Made by a program: the position numbers and the translations under genes | Part shown: piece after piece, positions 16,324 through 24,603 of the stretch | Layout of the letters: each line of letters opens with the position of its first letter | Numbering within the stretch: the stretch's first letter is position 1 | Source of the DNA: Fusobacterium sp. DD2 | GTDB lineage: Bacteria > Fusobacteriota > Fusobacteriia > Fusobacteriales > Fusobacteriaceae | Assembly: GCF_018205345.1 (NCBI RefSeq) | Contig: NZ_JADRHM010000015.1 | Location: forward strand, 1 to 40,347 | Direction: 5' to 3' | Length of the DNA: 40,347 nt | The notes under the pieces: model-generated | Database searches by the model: none | Seen by the model: only the letters and a program-made list of their open reading frames with translations | Told to the model about the DNA's origin: nothing

Positions 16324-16899
16324 TTATTTATTTCCTCCTTGTTTAATTGCTGTTATTATATAAATCGGATTTTCACCATACATCATAGTGTATTTTCCTA
16401 CTTTTTTTCCTCGTGAAACCATCACATTTACTACTTCAATATCTGCAAAAGCAAAAGATTTAAGTATTTCCATGCTCTCATTTAGACTCTCTAATGTTAT
16501 AGTATTTATAACAAGTCTGCTGTTATCCTTTGCATGTTCCATAAAGTGTTTAACTATCTCTTTCATGCTTCCAGTAGACCCACCTATAAACATTCTGTCA
16601 TAAGCTATATCAGGTATATCTTCAGGTGCTCTACCATGGATAAGTTCATAGTTTGTAACTCCAATTTTAGCCACATTTTCCTTTATAATATTTAATCCTT
16701 TTTCCTCTTTTTCAATACCTATAACTTTACCATTTGGAATATATGTTGCAGCTTCTATTCCAATTGTACCAGTTCCTGCTCCAACATCTACTAAAACTGA
16801 ATCTGGTCTTAACTGAAGTTTTGCTACAGTTATAGCTCTTATCTCCTGTTTTGTCATAGGTAATTCTCTTTGTACAAAATCTTTATCATATATATGCAT
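16324..16899 (-). CDS. cbiT: Cobalt-precorrin-6B C15-methyltransferase (decarboxylating)
   Basis: CbiT methylates C15 and decarboxylates the C12 acetate side chain. Here it is a separate 191-residue protein, as in many anaerobes, and not fused to CbiE as in CobL. The N-terminal ELPMTKQEIRAITVAKL is diagnostic, and VDVGAGTGTIGIEAA (about 38-52) is the SAM-binding motif I of a class I methyltransferase. RMFIGGSTGSM follows. It lies 12 bases after cbiE and is directly followed by cbiL. Its partner methyltransferase CbiE is encoded upstream. Confidence 0.93.
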   Translation of the reverse strand: MHIYDKDFVQRELPMTKQEIRAITVAKLQLRPDSVLVDVGAGTGTIGIEAATYIPNGKVIGIEKEEKGLNIIKENVAKIGVTNYELIHGRAPEDIPDIAYDRMFIGGSTGSMKEIVKHFMEHAKDNSRLVINTITLESLNESMEILKSFAFADIEVVNVMVSRGKKVGKYTMMYGENPIYIITAIKQGGNK

Positions 16900-16911
16900 T
16901 TTTACACCAAC

Positions 16912-17538
16912 CTATTTTTTTCTTATTACTGTAATATTCATCTTAAACTCTCTATCAAGTTCCTGATAATTTTCTATATTCACTACACTGATTTTTTCAT
17001 CCTCATAAGAAAGTCTTTCTCCTACAATAACCTCCATATCTCTAAAACCATTTTCATAAATATCTCTTGCTATTGTATATGGTGTATTTTTATCATCAGT
17101 TAATAATACAATACCTGGATTACTTTCTATCTCTTTTATATAATCCATCTCTCTTCCATGGACACTTATCAAACGATAATTGTGCCAGGCTTCTCCTAGT
17201 TTTGAGAAAAGATATTGAAAAGATGAAATTCCAGGAATTACATCAAGTTCCTCTCTCTTAAAATATTTACGGAGAAAAGGAAGAAGACTGTAATATCCCG
17301 TATCTCCAGAAACAATAACTGTAATTTTCTTATCTCTGTGACCTTTAATAAAGTCTATTACTTCTACAAGTTTTCCTAAAGTATATTTTTCACAATCTTC
17401 TTTTAATAGGAATGATATCTCACTTAGCTGTCTTTTACCACCAATGGCAATATCACAACTTCCAATATTATCTATTCCCTTTTTTGTTATATAATCTATA
17501 TTTCCAGGTCCAAGCCCTACTACACTAATTTTTTCCAG
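16912..17538 (-). CDS. cbiE: Cobalt-precorrin-7 C5-methyltransferase, probable CTG start
   Basis: CbiE methylates C5 of the corrin ring. Read from 17538 the frame gives about 208 residues, the normal length, beginning xEKISVVGLGPGNIDYITKK and continuing with IAIGGKRQLSE, VIVSGDTGYYSLLPFL, VIPGISSFQYLFSKLGEAWH and SVHGREMDY, all typical of CbiE. There is no ATG, GTG or TTG at this N-terminus, and the frame is closed by TAG only one codon upstream of CTG. The CTG at 17538 has AGGTG six bases upstream and is the best start; ATT at 17529 is less likely. The first ATG (17172) would remove the SAM-binding half. The start overlaps cbiD by 14 bases. Confidence 0.88.
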   Translation of the reverse strand: MEKISVVGLGPGNIDYITKKGIDNIGSCDIAIGGKRQLSEISFLLKEDCEKYTLGKLVEVIDFIKGHRDKKITVIVSGDTGYYSLLPFLRKYFKREELDVIPGISSFQYLFSKLGEAWHNYRLISVHGREMDYIKEIESNPGIVLLTDDKNTPYTIARDIYENGFRDMEVIVGERLSYEDEKISVVNIENYQELDREFKMNITVIRKK

Positions 17539-18649
17539 CTAACTCACCTGCCAATTTATAAAAATCCTTAGTATATCCCAAAGTTGCTCCTTTAAATGAA
17601 AATAGTAAAACTTCACACTCAAGTTCTTCCCTTGAGTACTCTTCCACTCTCTTTTTAACTTTATTAGCAATGAGAGTGAAAAACTCTTTATTTTCAATAA
17701 ATTCACATGCTTCTTCAACTGTATTGGATTTTAATATTTTATGAATTGTTTCATCTTTTTCTCCACAGATAAAAGCATTAGCTGCCATTATTTCTACTCT
17801 TGCATCAGCAACTCTACTGTGTGTATTAAATATTCCACCAGCTATTTTTATTGCTTTTCCTATATGTCCTAAGAAAAGTATCTTTTTAAAACCTAATTTG
17901 ACAGCAGAATCTATCATAAATCCAGCATAGTTACTTATAACAATTGTCTGCTCCAGATCCAGTCCAAGGTTTTTACAATATTCTTTACTATAGTTTCCAA
18001 AAGTAAATATTACCCAGTCTCTATCTCTTGCCATTCTAAGTACTTTTAATTCAACAAACATGGAATCTTTAAGAGCATCTTCACTCATTGGCTTTACTAT
18101 TCCAGTAGAACCTAAGATAGAAATACCTCTCAGTATACCAAGTTTTGGGTTAAAAGTCTTTTTAGATTTTTCAATTCCTTCAGGAACGTAAACTGTTATT
18201 ATAGCTTTTTTATCTGTATTTTTTAGTTCTTCCTGTGCAATTTCACTGATCATCTTCTGAGGTCCTGGGTTAATTGCTGATTTACCTACCTGAACCTGCA
18301 ATCCATTTTTAGTTACAGTTCCAACACCACGGCCACCAACAATAACAAAGTTATCATAATAGTGACCTTTTTTAATCTCAGGTAATTTATCTACAAGTTT
18401 TATCTGAGTACAGATGCTAATCCCATTAGTTACATCTGGGTCGTCTCCTGCAAATTTTTTAATAGCACATGAAACCATATTTTTTCTAACTCTTAATCTA
18501 TATACTGGAACATTTAATTTAATTCCATTTAAAGTTGTAAATTCAATTTCCTCACAAAAATTATTGTGGAGTAAGGCCTGAAACCCTGCCTTTACCCCTA
18601 CAGCTGCACAGCTTCCTGTGGTATAGCCGCTTCTTAATTCCTGAGCCAT
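17525..18649 (-). CDS. cbiD: Cobalt-precorrin-5B C1-methyltransferase
   Basis: CbiD methylates C1 in the anaerobic pathway and has no sequence similarity to the other ring methylases. The 374-residue protein starts MAQELRSGYTTGSCAAVGVK, the conserved N-terminus, and has FAGDDPDVTNGI, GGRGVGTVTKNGLQV, INPGPQKMI, GILRGISILGSTGIVKPMSE and LFLGHIGKAIKIAGGIFNTHSRVADAR-like segments expected of CbiD. Presence of CbiD, CbiG and CbiJ-type genes marks the pathway as the early-cobalt-insertion (anaerobic) route. The ATG shares one base with the cbiC stop. Confidence 0.95.
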   Translation of the reverse strand: MAQELRSGYTTGSCAAVGVKAGFQALLHNNFCEEIEFTTLNGIKLNVPVYRLRVRKNMVSCAIKKFAGDDPDVTNGISICTQIKLVDKLPEIKKGHYYDNFVIVGGRGVGTVTKNGLQVQVGKSAINPGPQKMISEIAQEELKNTDKKAIITVYVPEGIEKSKKTFNPKLGILRGISILGSTGIVKPMSEDALKDSMFVELKVLRMARDRDWVIFTFGNYSKEYCKNLGLDLEQTIVISNYAGFMIDSAVKLGFKKILFLGHIGKAIKIAGGIFNTHSRVADARVEIMAANAFICGEKDETIHKILKSNTVEEACEFIENKEFFTLIANKVKKRVEEYSREELECEVLLFSFKGATLGYTKDFYKLAGELAGKN

Positions 18650-19296
18650 TAGAATCCCTCTCTTTTATACATTTGGTATAAAATTCCATGAAGAATTGAT
18701 ACTGCTACAGTACTTCCTCCTTTTCTTCCATTTATTGTAATATATGGAACATCCAATCCTTTGAAAACCTCTTTAGATTCAGCAGCTCCTACAAATCCTA
18801 CAGGAACTCCTACTACTAACATTGGTTTTTCAATTTCATTTTTCTCTATCATCTCTTTTAATTTATAAAGAGCTGTTGGAGCATTTCCTATTAAGAATAT
18901 CTTGGTTTCAGGATCTTTTCCTGCTTTTTCCATTCCAACTATTGATCTTGTTACTCCTCTTGATTTAGCCTCTTTTATAACTTCTGGATCTGATACTAAG
19001 CAATATGCTTTACAGTCAAATTTACCTAATACCATTTTGCTTAATCCATTTACTATCATATTTGTATCACAGTAAATTTTACATCCACCTTTTAATGCTT
19101 CCATTGCACTTTCTATTGCATTGTTTCTAAATTCAATTAAATCTGCATATTCAAAGTCTGCAGTTGTGTGAATTACTCTTTTTACTATTGGAAGAGTTTT
19201 CTCATCAAAATTGTTTACCTTTTCTCCTAACTCTTCACCTATAATTTCAAAACTTCTTTTTTCTATATCCTGAGGTACTTTTATATAATCTTTCAT
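18649..19296 (-). CDS. cbiC: Cobalt-precorrin-8 methylmutase
   Basis: CbiC moves the C11 methyl group to C12, giving cobyrinic acid. The 215-residue protein has RVIHTTADFEYADLIEF near residue 41 with the catalytic His, ALKGGCKIYCDTNMIVNGLSK near 69-89, and the C-terminal VVGVPVGFVGAAESKE and RKGGSTVAVSILHGIL segments, all characteristic. Length is normal for the family. The start and stop share single bases with cbiA and cbiD, a compact arrangement pointing to translational coupling. Confidence 0.95.
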   Translation of the reverse strand: MKDYIKVPQDIEKRSFEIIGEELGEKVNNFDEKTLPIVKRVIHTTADFEYADLIEFRNNAIESAMEALKGGCKIYCDTNMIVNGLSKMVLGKFDCKAYCLVSDPEVIKEAKSRGVTRSIVGMEKAGKDPETKIFLIGNAPTALYKLKEMIEKNEIEKPMLVVGVPVGFVGAAESKEVFKGLDVPYITINGRKGGSTVAVSILHGILYQMYKREGF

Positions 19297-20621
19297 TATT
19301 TCACTTCCTTTGCTTTATTTAAAATCTCTGTTAAAAAATCAATGCTTTTGAAGAAATGCAGATGTGGATATCCTCCATAAACATTCTTCTCTCTAAATAT
19401 ACATTTCCATTTTTTACCATTTGGTTTTTCAATATCATATTCTCTTGTATCGTCATCTACTGTATTTATTTTTGAATAGTGGAATTCGTGACCTTTTCCA
19501 ACTATCTTTTTATCCTTAATTATGTTGATATAACCAAATCTTGATATATCTAATCTATTTCTCATCTCTTCTGTACATTTTATTATTCCGCACATTTTTT
19601 CTAGATTACCATTGATGTTTTTAAATCCTTGGCTAAGGTACATGAAACCACCGCACTCACCAAAAATAACACCATCATTTTGATAAAATTTTATAATTGA
19701 ATTTATCAGACTTTTATTTCTTTGGAGCTCATTTGAATATATTTCAGGGTATCCTCCACCAAAATATAGAATATCTACTTCTGGAATATCTTTATCTTTT
19801 ATTGGAGAAAATGGAGTTATCTCTATTCCCATATATTCAAGCATCTCTATATTATCATTGTAATAAAAACTAAATGCACTATCTTTAGCAAGACCAAGTT
19901 TCAATCCTTTATATTTATTCTTTAAATCTGCATATGGACAAGGCTCTTTCTCTTTATCATCTATTTGAGCAATCTTAAGTATTGCCTCTTTATCTATAGT
20001 TTTTTCCAATGTCTCTTTTAACTTTGTAATTTTATCTTTTAGATCACTTATCTCAGTTGCCTGAAGTAATCCAAGATGTCTACTAGATAGTGCTAAAGTA
20101 TCATCCTTTGGTACATATCCTAAACATTTCAGTCCTGTATATTTTTCAATAGCCTCTCTGTAGTGTTCATACATTTTCTCAGTAACTCTATTTATAATAA
20201 CACCTGCTAAATTTACTCTAGGATCAAGCATCTTATAACCTAAAACCTGAGCTGCAATACTTGTACTTTTTCCTCCACCGTCTACTATTAAAATAACTGG
20301 AAGGTTAAGTACTCTTGATATATGTGCAGAGCTATTATTATCAAGTGAATGATCAAGGCCATCATATAGTCCCATAACACCTTCAACTATTGATAGATTT
20401 TTATGATGTTTTTGAAAAGTGTATTTTACTCCATCTTCTCCCATCATAAATAAATCTAAGTTATAACTTTTATTACCAGTTACAAACTGATGAAAACCTG
20501 GATCAATATAATCAGGACCAACTTTAAATGGAGATACATTTTCAAATAATGACATAAGTCCCATAGAAACTGTTGTCTTTCCTATTCCACTGCTTACTCC
20601 TGCAATCATAAAGGCTTTCAT
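19296..20621 (-). CDS. cbiA: Cobyrinate a,c-diamide synthase
   Basis: CbiA amidates the a and c side chains of cobyrinate using glutamine and ATP. The 441-residue protein has an N-terminal P-loop domain (MIAGVSSGIGKTTVSMGL, then SPFKVGPDYIDPGFHQ) and a C-terminal class I glutamine amidotransferase domain in which GVIFGECGGFMYLS carries the nucleophilic Cys (near residue 330) and HEFHYSK carries the catalytic His region. This two-domain order is the standard one. It overlaps cobD by four bases and cbiC by one. Confidence 0.95.
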   Translation of the reverse strand: MKAFMIAGVSSGIGKTTVSMGLMSLFENVSPFKVGPDYIDPGFHQFVTGNKSYNLDLFMMGEDGVKYTFQKHHKNLSIVEGVMGLYDGLDHSLDNNSSAHISRVLNLPVILIVDGGGKSTSIAAQVLGYKMLDPRVNLAGVIINRVTEKMYEHYREAIEKYTGLKCLGYVPKDDTLALSSRHLGLLQATEISDLKDKITKLKETLEKTIDKEAILKIAQIDDKEKEPCPYADLKNKYKGLKLGLAKDSAFSFYYNDNIEMLEYMGIEITPFSPIKDKDIPEVDILYFGGGYPEIYSNELQRNKSLINSIIKFYQNDGVIFGECGGFMYLSQGFKNINGNLEKMCGIIKCTEEMRNRLDISRFGYINIIKDKKIVGKGHEFHYSKINTVDDDTREYDIEKPNGKKWKCIFREKNVYGGYPHLHFFKSIDFLTEILNKAKEVK

Positions 20622-21676
20622 TCTACCACCTCTTTGAGAGTATTAAGTACTCTTATATTATTCTCTCTATTTTTTATTGCAAGTCTTATAAAATGCTCGT
20701 TTAATCCTTCAAAGTTTGAAGCATCTCTAACAAGAATTCCTTTTTCAAGCATTTTTTCCTTAACTTCAATAGCTGTACTTTTCAACAGCTTTATAAGCAT
20801 AAAGTTTGTATTTGTTTTGTAAGCTTTTATATTCTTTATCTTACAACACTCTTCATAGAACCATTTTTTCTCTTTATCTATCCACTCTTCTGTCTGCTCT
20901 ATATATTCACTATCTTTAAGCATAACTCTTCCTGCAATCTCTGCAAATGAATTGACACTCCATGGTTCCTTTTTCATGTTTAATTTCTCTTCTATAGTTT
21001 CATCAAAATAGATACCATAACCAAGTCTTACTCCTGGCACTGCAAAGAATTTAGTTAGAGCCCTCATGATAAAGATATTTTTATCCTTAAGATTTGCCGC
21101 TGTAAACTCTTCCCATCCTTTGATAAACTCTATAAATGCCTCATCTATAAAAAGTTTTATTTTCTTTGCTTTTAACACATTGTTTATCTTTTTTATATCC
21201 TCCAATGGAATAAATATTCCAGTTGGATTGTTCGGGTTACATATTATAACCAGATCACATTGTGGTATGTTTTTTAAGAAATCCTCTAAGTTAAATGTAA
21301 AGTTCTTTTCATGTGATAATCTATAATATAAAACTTCACACCCTATTGAATCCAAAGCTCTTTTGTATTCTGCAAATGCAGGTGCAACGATTAATGCTTT
21401 TTTAGGTTTCAGTGCCTGCGTATATAAAAATAGAATCTCTGTTGCTCCATTACCTACTACTGTATTTTTAAGATCCAATCCATTGTACTGTGCAATACTT
21501 TCTCTTAAAGCGATATATTCTGGATCTGGGTATCTCTCTAAGTTGTCAAAGTTATTTATAACTGCCTCTTTAAATTTTTCAGGTACTCCTAAAGGATTTA
21601 TATTAGAGCTGTAGTCCAATATCTCTTTTTTTCCCTCTCTGGCAAGTCTATAAATATTTCCTCCATGTAAATCCAT
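20618..21676 (-). CDS. cobD: L-threonine-O-3-phosphate decarboxylase-like aminotransferase
   Basis: A 352-residue fold-type I PLP enzyme resembling histidinol-phosphate aminotransferase. It starts MDLHGGNIYRLAREGKKEIL with LDYSSNINPLGVPE, the typical CobD N-terminus, then VGNGATEILFL, CNPNNPTGIFIP, the Schiff-base Lys in MRALTKFFAVPGVRLGYG and a C-terminal Arg in HFIRLAIKN. CobD makes (R)-1-aminopropan-2-ol phosphate, used by the CbiB encoded just upstream. Position inside the operon supports CobD over HisC. The phosphothreonine kinase PduX is not seen here. Confidence 0.9.
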   Translation of the reverse strand: MDLHGGNIYRLAREGKKEILDYSSNINPLGVPEKFKEAVINNFDNLERYPDPEYIALRESIAQYNGLDLKNTVVGNGATEILFLYTQALKPKKALIVAPAFAEYKRALDSIGCEVLYYRLSHEKNFTFNLEDFLKNIPQCDLVIICNPNNPTGIFIPLEDIKKINNVLKAKKIKLFIDEAFIEFIKGWEEFTAANLKDKNIFIMRALTKFFAVPGVRLGYGIYFDETIEEKLNMKKEPWSVNSFAEIAGRVMLKDSEYIEQTEEWIDKEKKWFYEECCKIKNIKAYKTNTNFMLIKLLKSTAIEVKEKMLEKGILVRDASNFEGLNEHFIRLAIKNRENNIRVLNTLKEVVE

Positions 21677-21686
21677 ATTTCTCTCC

Positions 21687-22655
21687 TTATATAAAATACA
21701 TTACCACTCTAGATGTGAAAATAAAAAATGCCATTCCTACCCATGATGTAACATATAGAAGTCTGATTCCCTTCTTAACATCAGGTATTCCAAAATGTTT
21801 TAATTTATCACCAATAGTTGGTTTATCATGTATTACTCCAAAATAGCTAGTCTTTCCACCAAACTGTACTCCTAATGCTCCTGCAAAAGCAGCTTCAGAG
21901 TTACCAGAGTTTGGACTTGAATGATTTAATCTATCTCTGAAGAATATCTTCCATGCACCTTTATAGTTGTAATGTAATAAAAATGCTGATATAGGAATAA
22001 ATATTCCACCTGCAAGTCTTGCAGGTATAAAGTTTGCAACATCATCAATTTTAGCTGATACAGTTCCAAAATCCATATATTTTTCATTTTTATATCCAAC
22101 CATTGAATCAAGTGTATTTATAGCTTTATATCCCATTGCAAATGGAAGAGCAAGTGATACTCCACCAACAGAAAACATGCTTCCTATAAAAGCATAAAAC
22201 ATTGGAGATATAACTCCATCTACACTGTTTTCACTAATTGTTTCTAGAATACTTCTTGTAATCTGTACTACATCCATATTTCCTGTATCTCTACTCACTA
22301 AATATGAAAGCTCTTTTTTTGCTTTTTCCATATCTCCATCAACAAGAACCTTACATACTCTAAATCCTTCATCTGCTAAACTCTTAGTAGCAAGGGTAGT
22401 ATATAAAAAGAATATTTCTAATATAGGAGATATTTTAGCTAGATAATATGAAACAACAAATGTTATTCCAATAGTAAGTATTGCAAGAACTCCTCCCGTA
22501 AACTTCTTACAACTAAATCTATATAGAAGTTTTTCAAGCCCAGTTATAAGTTTTCCAATAAATCTAACTGGATGAGGAAACCAATGAGGATCTCCTAACA
22601 GTAAATCCAAAACATAAGCTATGCTATACTTAAATAAAAAATCCACATTAATCAC
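21687..22655 (-). CDS. cbiB: Adenosylcobinamide-phosphate synthase
   Basis: CbiB attaches aminopropanol phosphate to adenosylcobyric acid at the membrane. The 322-residue protein has several hydrophobic segments and the family motifs YVLDLLLGDPHWFPHPVRFIGKLI near residues 15-37, LVSRDTGNMDVVQITRSILETISENSVDGV near 124-153, TLDSMVGYKNEKY and NSGNSEAAFAGALGVQFGG. Several motifs face the same side of the membrane in known members. It overlaps cbiP by eight bases and is followed 10 bases later by cobD, which supplies its other substrate. Confidence 0.95.
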   Translation of the reverse strand: MINVDFLFKYSIAYVLDLLLGDPHWFPHPVRFIGKLITGLEKLLYRFSCKKFTGGVLAILTIGITFVVSYYLAKISPILEIFFLYTTLATKSLADEGFRVCKVLVDGDMEKAKKELSYLVSRDTGNMDVVQITRSILETISENSVDGVISPMFYAFIGSMFSVGGVSLALPFAMGYKAINTLDSMVGYKNEKYMDFGTVSAKIDDVANFIPARLAGGIFIPISAFLLHYNYKGAWKIFFRDRLNHSSPNSGNSEAAFAGALGVQFGGKTSYFGVIHDKPTIGDKLKHFGIPDVKKGIRLLYVTSWVGMAFFIFTSRVVMYFI

Positions 22656-24129
22656 CTATTATCTCATATATTTTTTTAATATCTATATTTTCTCTCATTA
22701 TCTTTTCAAGCTTATCAAGTTCATGCATTCTATACTCATCAAATGTCATTCCCTCATCTTGGATATCCAATCCCTTTTTAGCTCTTACTAAGTTTAAGAT
22801 ATTACGGGTAACTTTTTCATTATCAAAGATTCCGTGAATATAAGTTGCAAAAATATTATCACCTTTTACAACACCAACTACTCTATCATCACCAGTAATC
22901 TGAGTCTCTTTTCCATTAGTTACTCCCTGATGAATTTCGTATCCATTTATATTTTCATTTTCAAGACCTGATAATAATCCACTGCAATTTTTTAGTGTTC
23001 CACTATACTGTCTTGTATTTTTTTCCTTTTCCATAACTGTCTCAAGTTCAAGTAATCCTAAACCTGGAATCTCTTTTATTGAACTTTCTATCTCATATGG
23101 ATCCTTTATTTTTTCTCCCATCATCTGGAATCCACCACATATACCTATAACAATTTTTCCATTTTTAGAGGCTTTTATAATCTCAGTAGCTATTCCATTA
23201 TCTTTAATCTCTTTTAAATCCTCTATTGTATTTTTTGTCCCTGGAAGAATGATTATATCTTCATTTCCAAGTTCCTTAGGAGATGTTACATATTTTATAT
23301 TTACATCATCTGCAATTTTTAATGCATCAAAATCTGTAAAATTAGACATATGTTTTAATTTTATAATAGATATTTCAATCCCTTTATTTTCTTTTAAACT
23401 TCTAAATCTTTCAGTTACACTGTCTTCATCTTCTATATCTATATTGCTATAAGGCATAACTCCTACTACAGGAACTCCAGTCAGATCTTCAATCTCTTTT
23501 AATCCAGGTTTTAAGATATTGACATCTCCTCTGAATTTGTTGATTATTACACCTTTAACTCTTTTTCTTTCTTCAGGAGAAAGTAGCATAATTGTTCCAT
23601 ATATAGAAGCAAATACTCCACCTCTATCTATATCTGCTACTAAAATAACAGGGGCATCTGCCATCTCTGCCATCTTCATATTTGCAATATCTTCCTCTTT
23701 TATATTTATTTCAACAGGGCTTCCAGCACCTTCAATAACACTTATATCATAAGTTTCTCTAATATGATTATATGCTTTCATTATCTCAGGTTTTAAAGAA
23801 GTCTTAAATTTTCCATACTCTATTCCACTCATATTTCCAATTGACTTACCATTTACAATAACCTGAATTTTTCTATCAGTAGTTGGTTTTAAAAGAATTG
23901 GATTCATAAATGCTTCAGGTTCTATTTCTGAGGCAAGTGCCTGAACAACCTGCGCTCTACCCATTTCTCTACCAGTCTTTGTAACAAAAGAATTCAATGC
24001 CATATTCTGGGATTTAAATGGACAAACACTATTTCCATCTTTTTTAAAAACTCTGCATAATCCTGTAACTGTAATACTTTTTCCAGCACCTGATGAGGTA
24101 CCTACAATCATGATATTTCTATGTTTCAT
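22648..24129 (-). CDS. cbiP: Cobyric acid synthase
   Basis: CbiP amidates the b, d, e and g side chains of adenosylcobyrinate a,c-diamide. The 493-residue protein has an N-terminal ATPase domain with IMIVGTSSGAGKSITVTGLC, PFKSQNMALNS and ILVADIDRGGVFAS, and a C-terminal amidotransferase domain with IILPGTKNTIEDL, GICGGFQMMG (nucleophilic Cys near residue 333) and YIHGIFDNE with the catalytic His. It is the first gene of the operon and directly follows the riboswitch leader. Its start ATG is 22 bases after the leader's terminator T run. Confidence 0.96.
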   Translation of the reverse strand: MKHRNIMIVGTSSGAGKSITVTGLCRVFKKDGNSVCPFKSQNMALNSFVTKTGREMGRAQVVQALASEIEPEAFMNPILLKPTTDRKIQVIVNGKSIGNMSGIEYGKFKTSLKPEIMKAYNHIRETYDISVIEGAGSPVEINIKEEDIANMKMAEMADAPVILVADIDRGGVFASIYGTIMLLSPEERKRVKGVIINKFRGDVNILKPGLKEIEDLTGVPVVGVMPYSNIDIEDEDSVTERFRSLKENKGIEISIIKLKHMSNFTDFDALKIADDVNIKYVTSPKELGNEDIIILPGTKNTIEDLKEIKDNGIATEIIKASKNGKIVIGICGGFQMMGEKIKDPYEIESSIKEIPGLGLLELETVMEKEKNTRQYSGTLKNCSGLLSGLENENINGYEIHQGVTNGKETQITGDDRVVGVVKGDNIFATYIHGIFDNEKVTRNILNLVRAKKGLDIQDEGMTFDEYRMHELDKLEKIMRENIDIKKIYEIIGD

Positions 24130-24151
24130 TACAACACTCCCATTTGAAAAT

Positions 24152-24260
24152 AAAAAAAGGCACCAAAATAATCAAGATAAATAACATTAAAACTGTTATC
24201 CAAATATTACATCTGAATAAAATCCCAAAATATTTATCTTTATTAATTAACTTTAGTACC
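24152..24260 (-). terminator. Terminator hairpin of the cobalamin riboswitch leader
   Basis: On the minus strand GGTACTAAAG (24260-24251) pairs along its full length with TTTTGGTGCC (24168-24159), allowing three G-U pairs. Inside it TAATT/GATTA and AAGATAAAT (24240-24232) with ATTTATCTT (24182-24174) extend the helix. Seven T residues follow at 24158-24152. This is the likely expression platform that stops transcription before cbiP when cobalamin is bound. Confidence 0.65.
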
Positions 24261-24282
24261 CTAATTATTTACTATACTCATT

Positions 24283-24460
24283 CTCCTCCCGTCCCCGCAG
24301 GATAGTCAAATATTTTTTAAGAAAGGTCTCCTGACTTAGATTCATCCTACTCATATCCCCTTCCCAATTTCTCAGTGGGCCTATGATACTTTCGTCATCA
24401 ACACAGTGGCGGGACCGTATAAGATTTTCACTTAATTCCCTTTTACTTAAAAAAACTGCA
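24283..24460 (-). ncRNA. Cobalamin riboswitch
   Basis: The minus strand carries the conserved cobalamin aptamer elements in order: a GGGAATTAAGTGAAAATC segment (24439-24422), the B12-box core GGTCCCGCCACTGTG (about 24416-24402), and AAGTCAGGAGACCT (about 24336-24323), followed by a GC-rich segment (24303-24283) that may form the regulatory loop. It sits between a promoter (24480-24509) and cbiP, so it senses the end product of the operon. The aptamer boundaries are approximate. The 5' GGUGCC-type arm is not clear. Confidence 0.93.
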
Positions 24461-24479
24461 TACTTATATATTTTACATT

Positions 24480-24509
24480 ATTATACTCTATATGCATCAA
24501 TTACGTCAA
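24480..24509 (-). promoter_or_regulatory. Promoter of the cobalamin operon
   Basis: TTGACG (24509-24504) and TATAAT (24485-24480) on the minus strand are 18 bp apart. Transcription would start near 24473, just upstream of the aptamer. Confidence 0.8.
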
Positions 24510-24603
24510 GCATTTATCCATTTTGAACCATATATATTATTTCTGAATTCCACTTAAATAAGTCATTTGTTATATCTATTATTTATAGATGCTATTTAAT
24601 CTG

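Noticed and set aside
16912-17172. Short 86-residue gene as the true product of the cbiE locus
   Set aside because: It begins inside CbiE. The upstream frame encodes the SAM-binding half with clear family motifs, so the short form would not be functional.
16870-17261. Plus-strand open frames across the cbiT-cbiE junction
   Set aside because: They are antisense to CbiE and CbiT and have hydrophobic, low-complexity sequence. The minus-strand genes carry full family motifs.
20618-21676. Histidinol-phosphate aminotransferase (HisC)
   Set aside because: The fold is shared, but the gene is inside the cobalamin operon, with a CobD-like N-terminus, and no other histidine genes are near.
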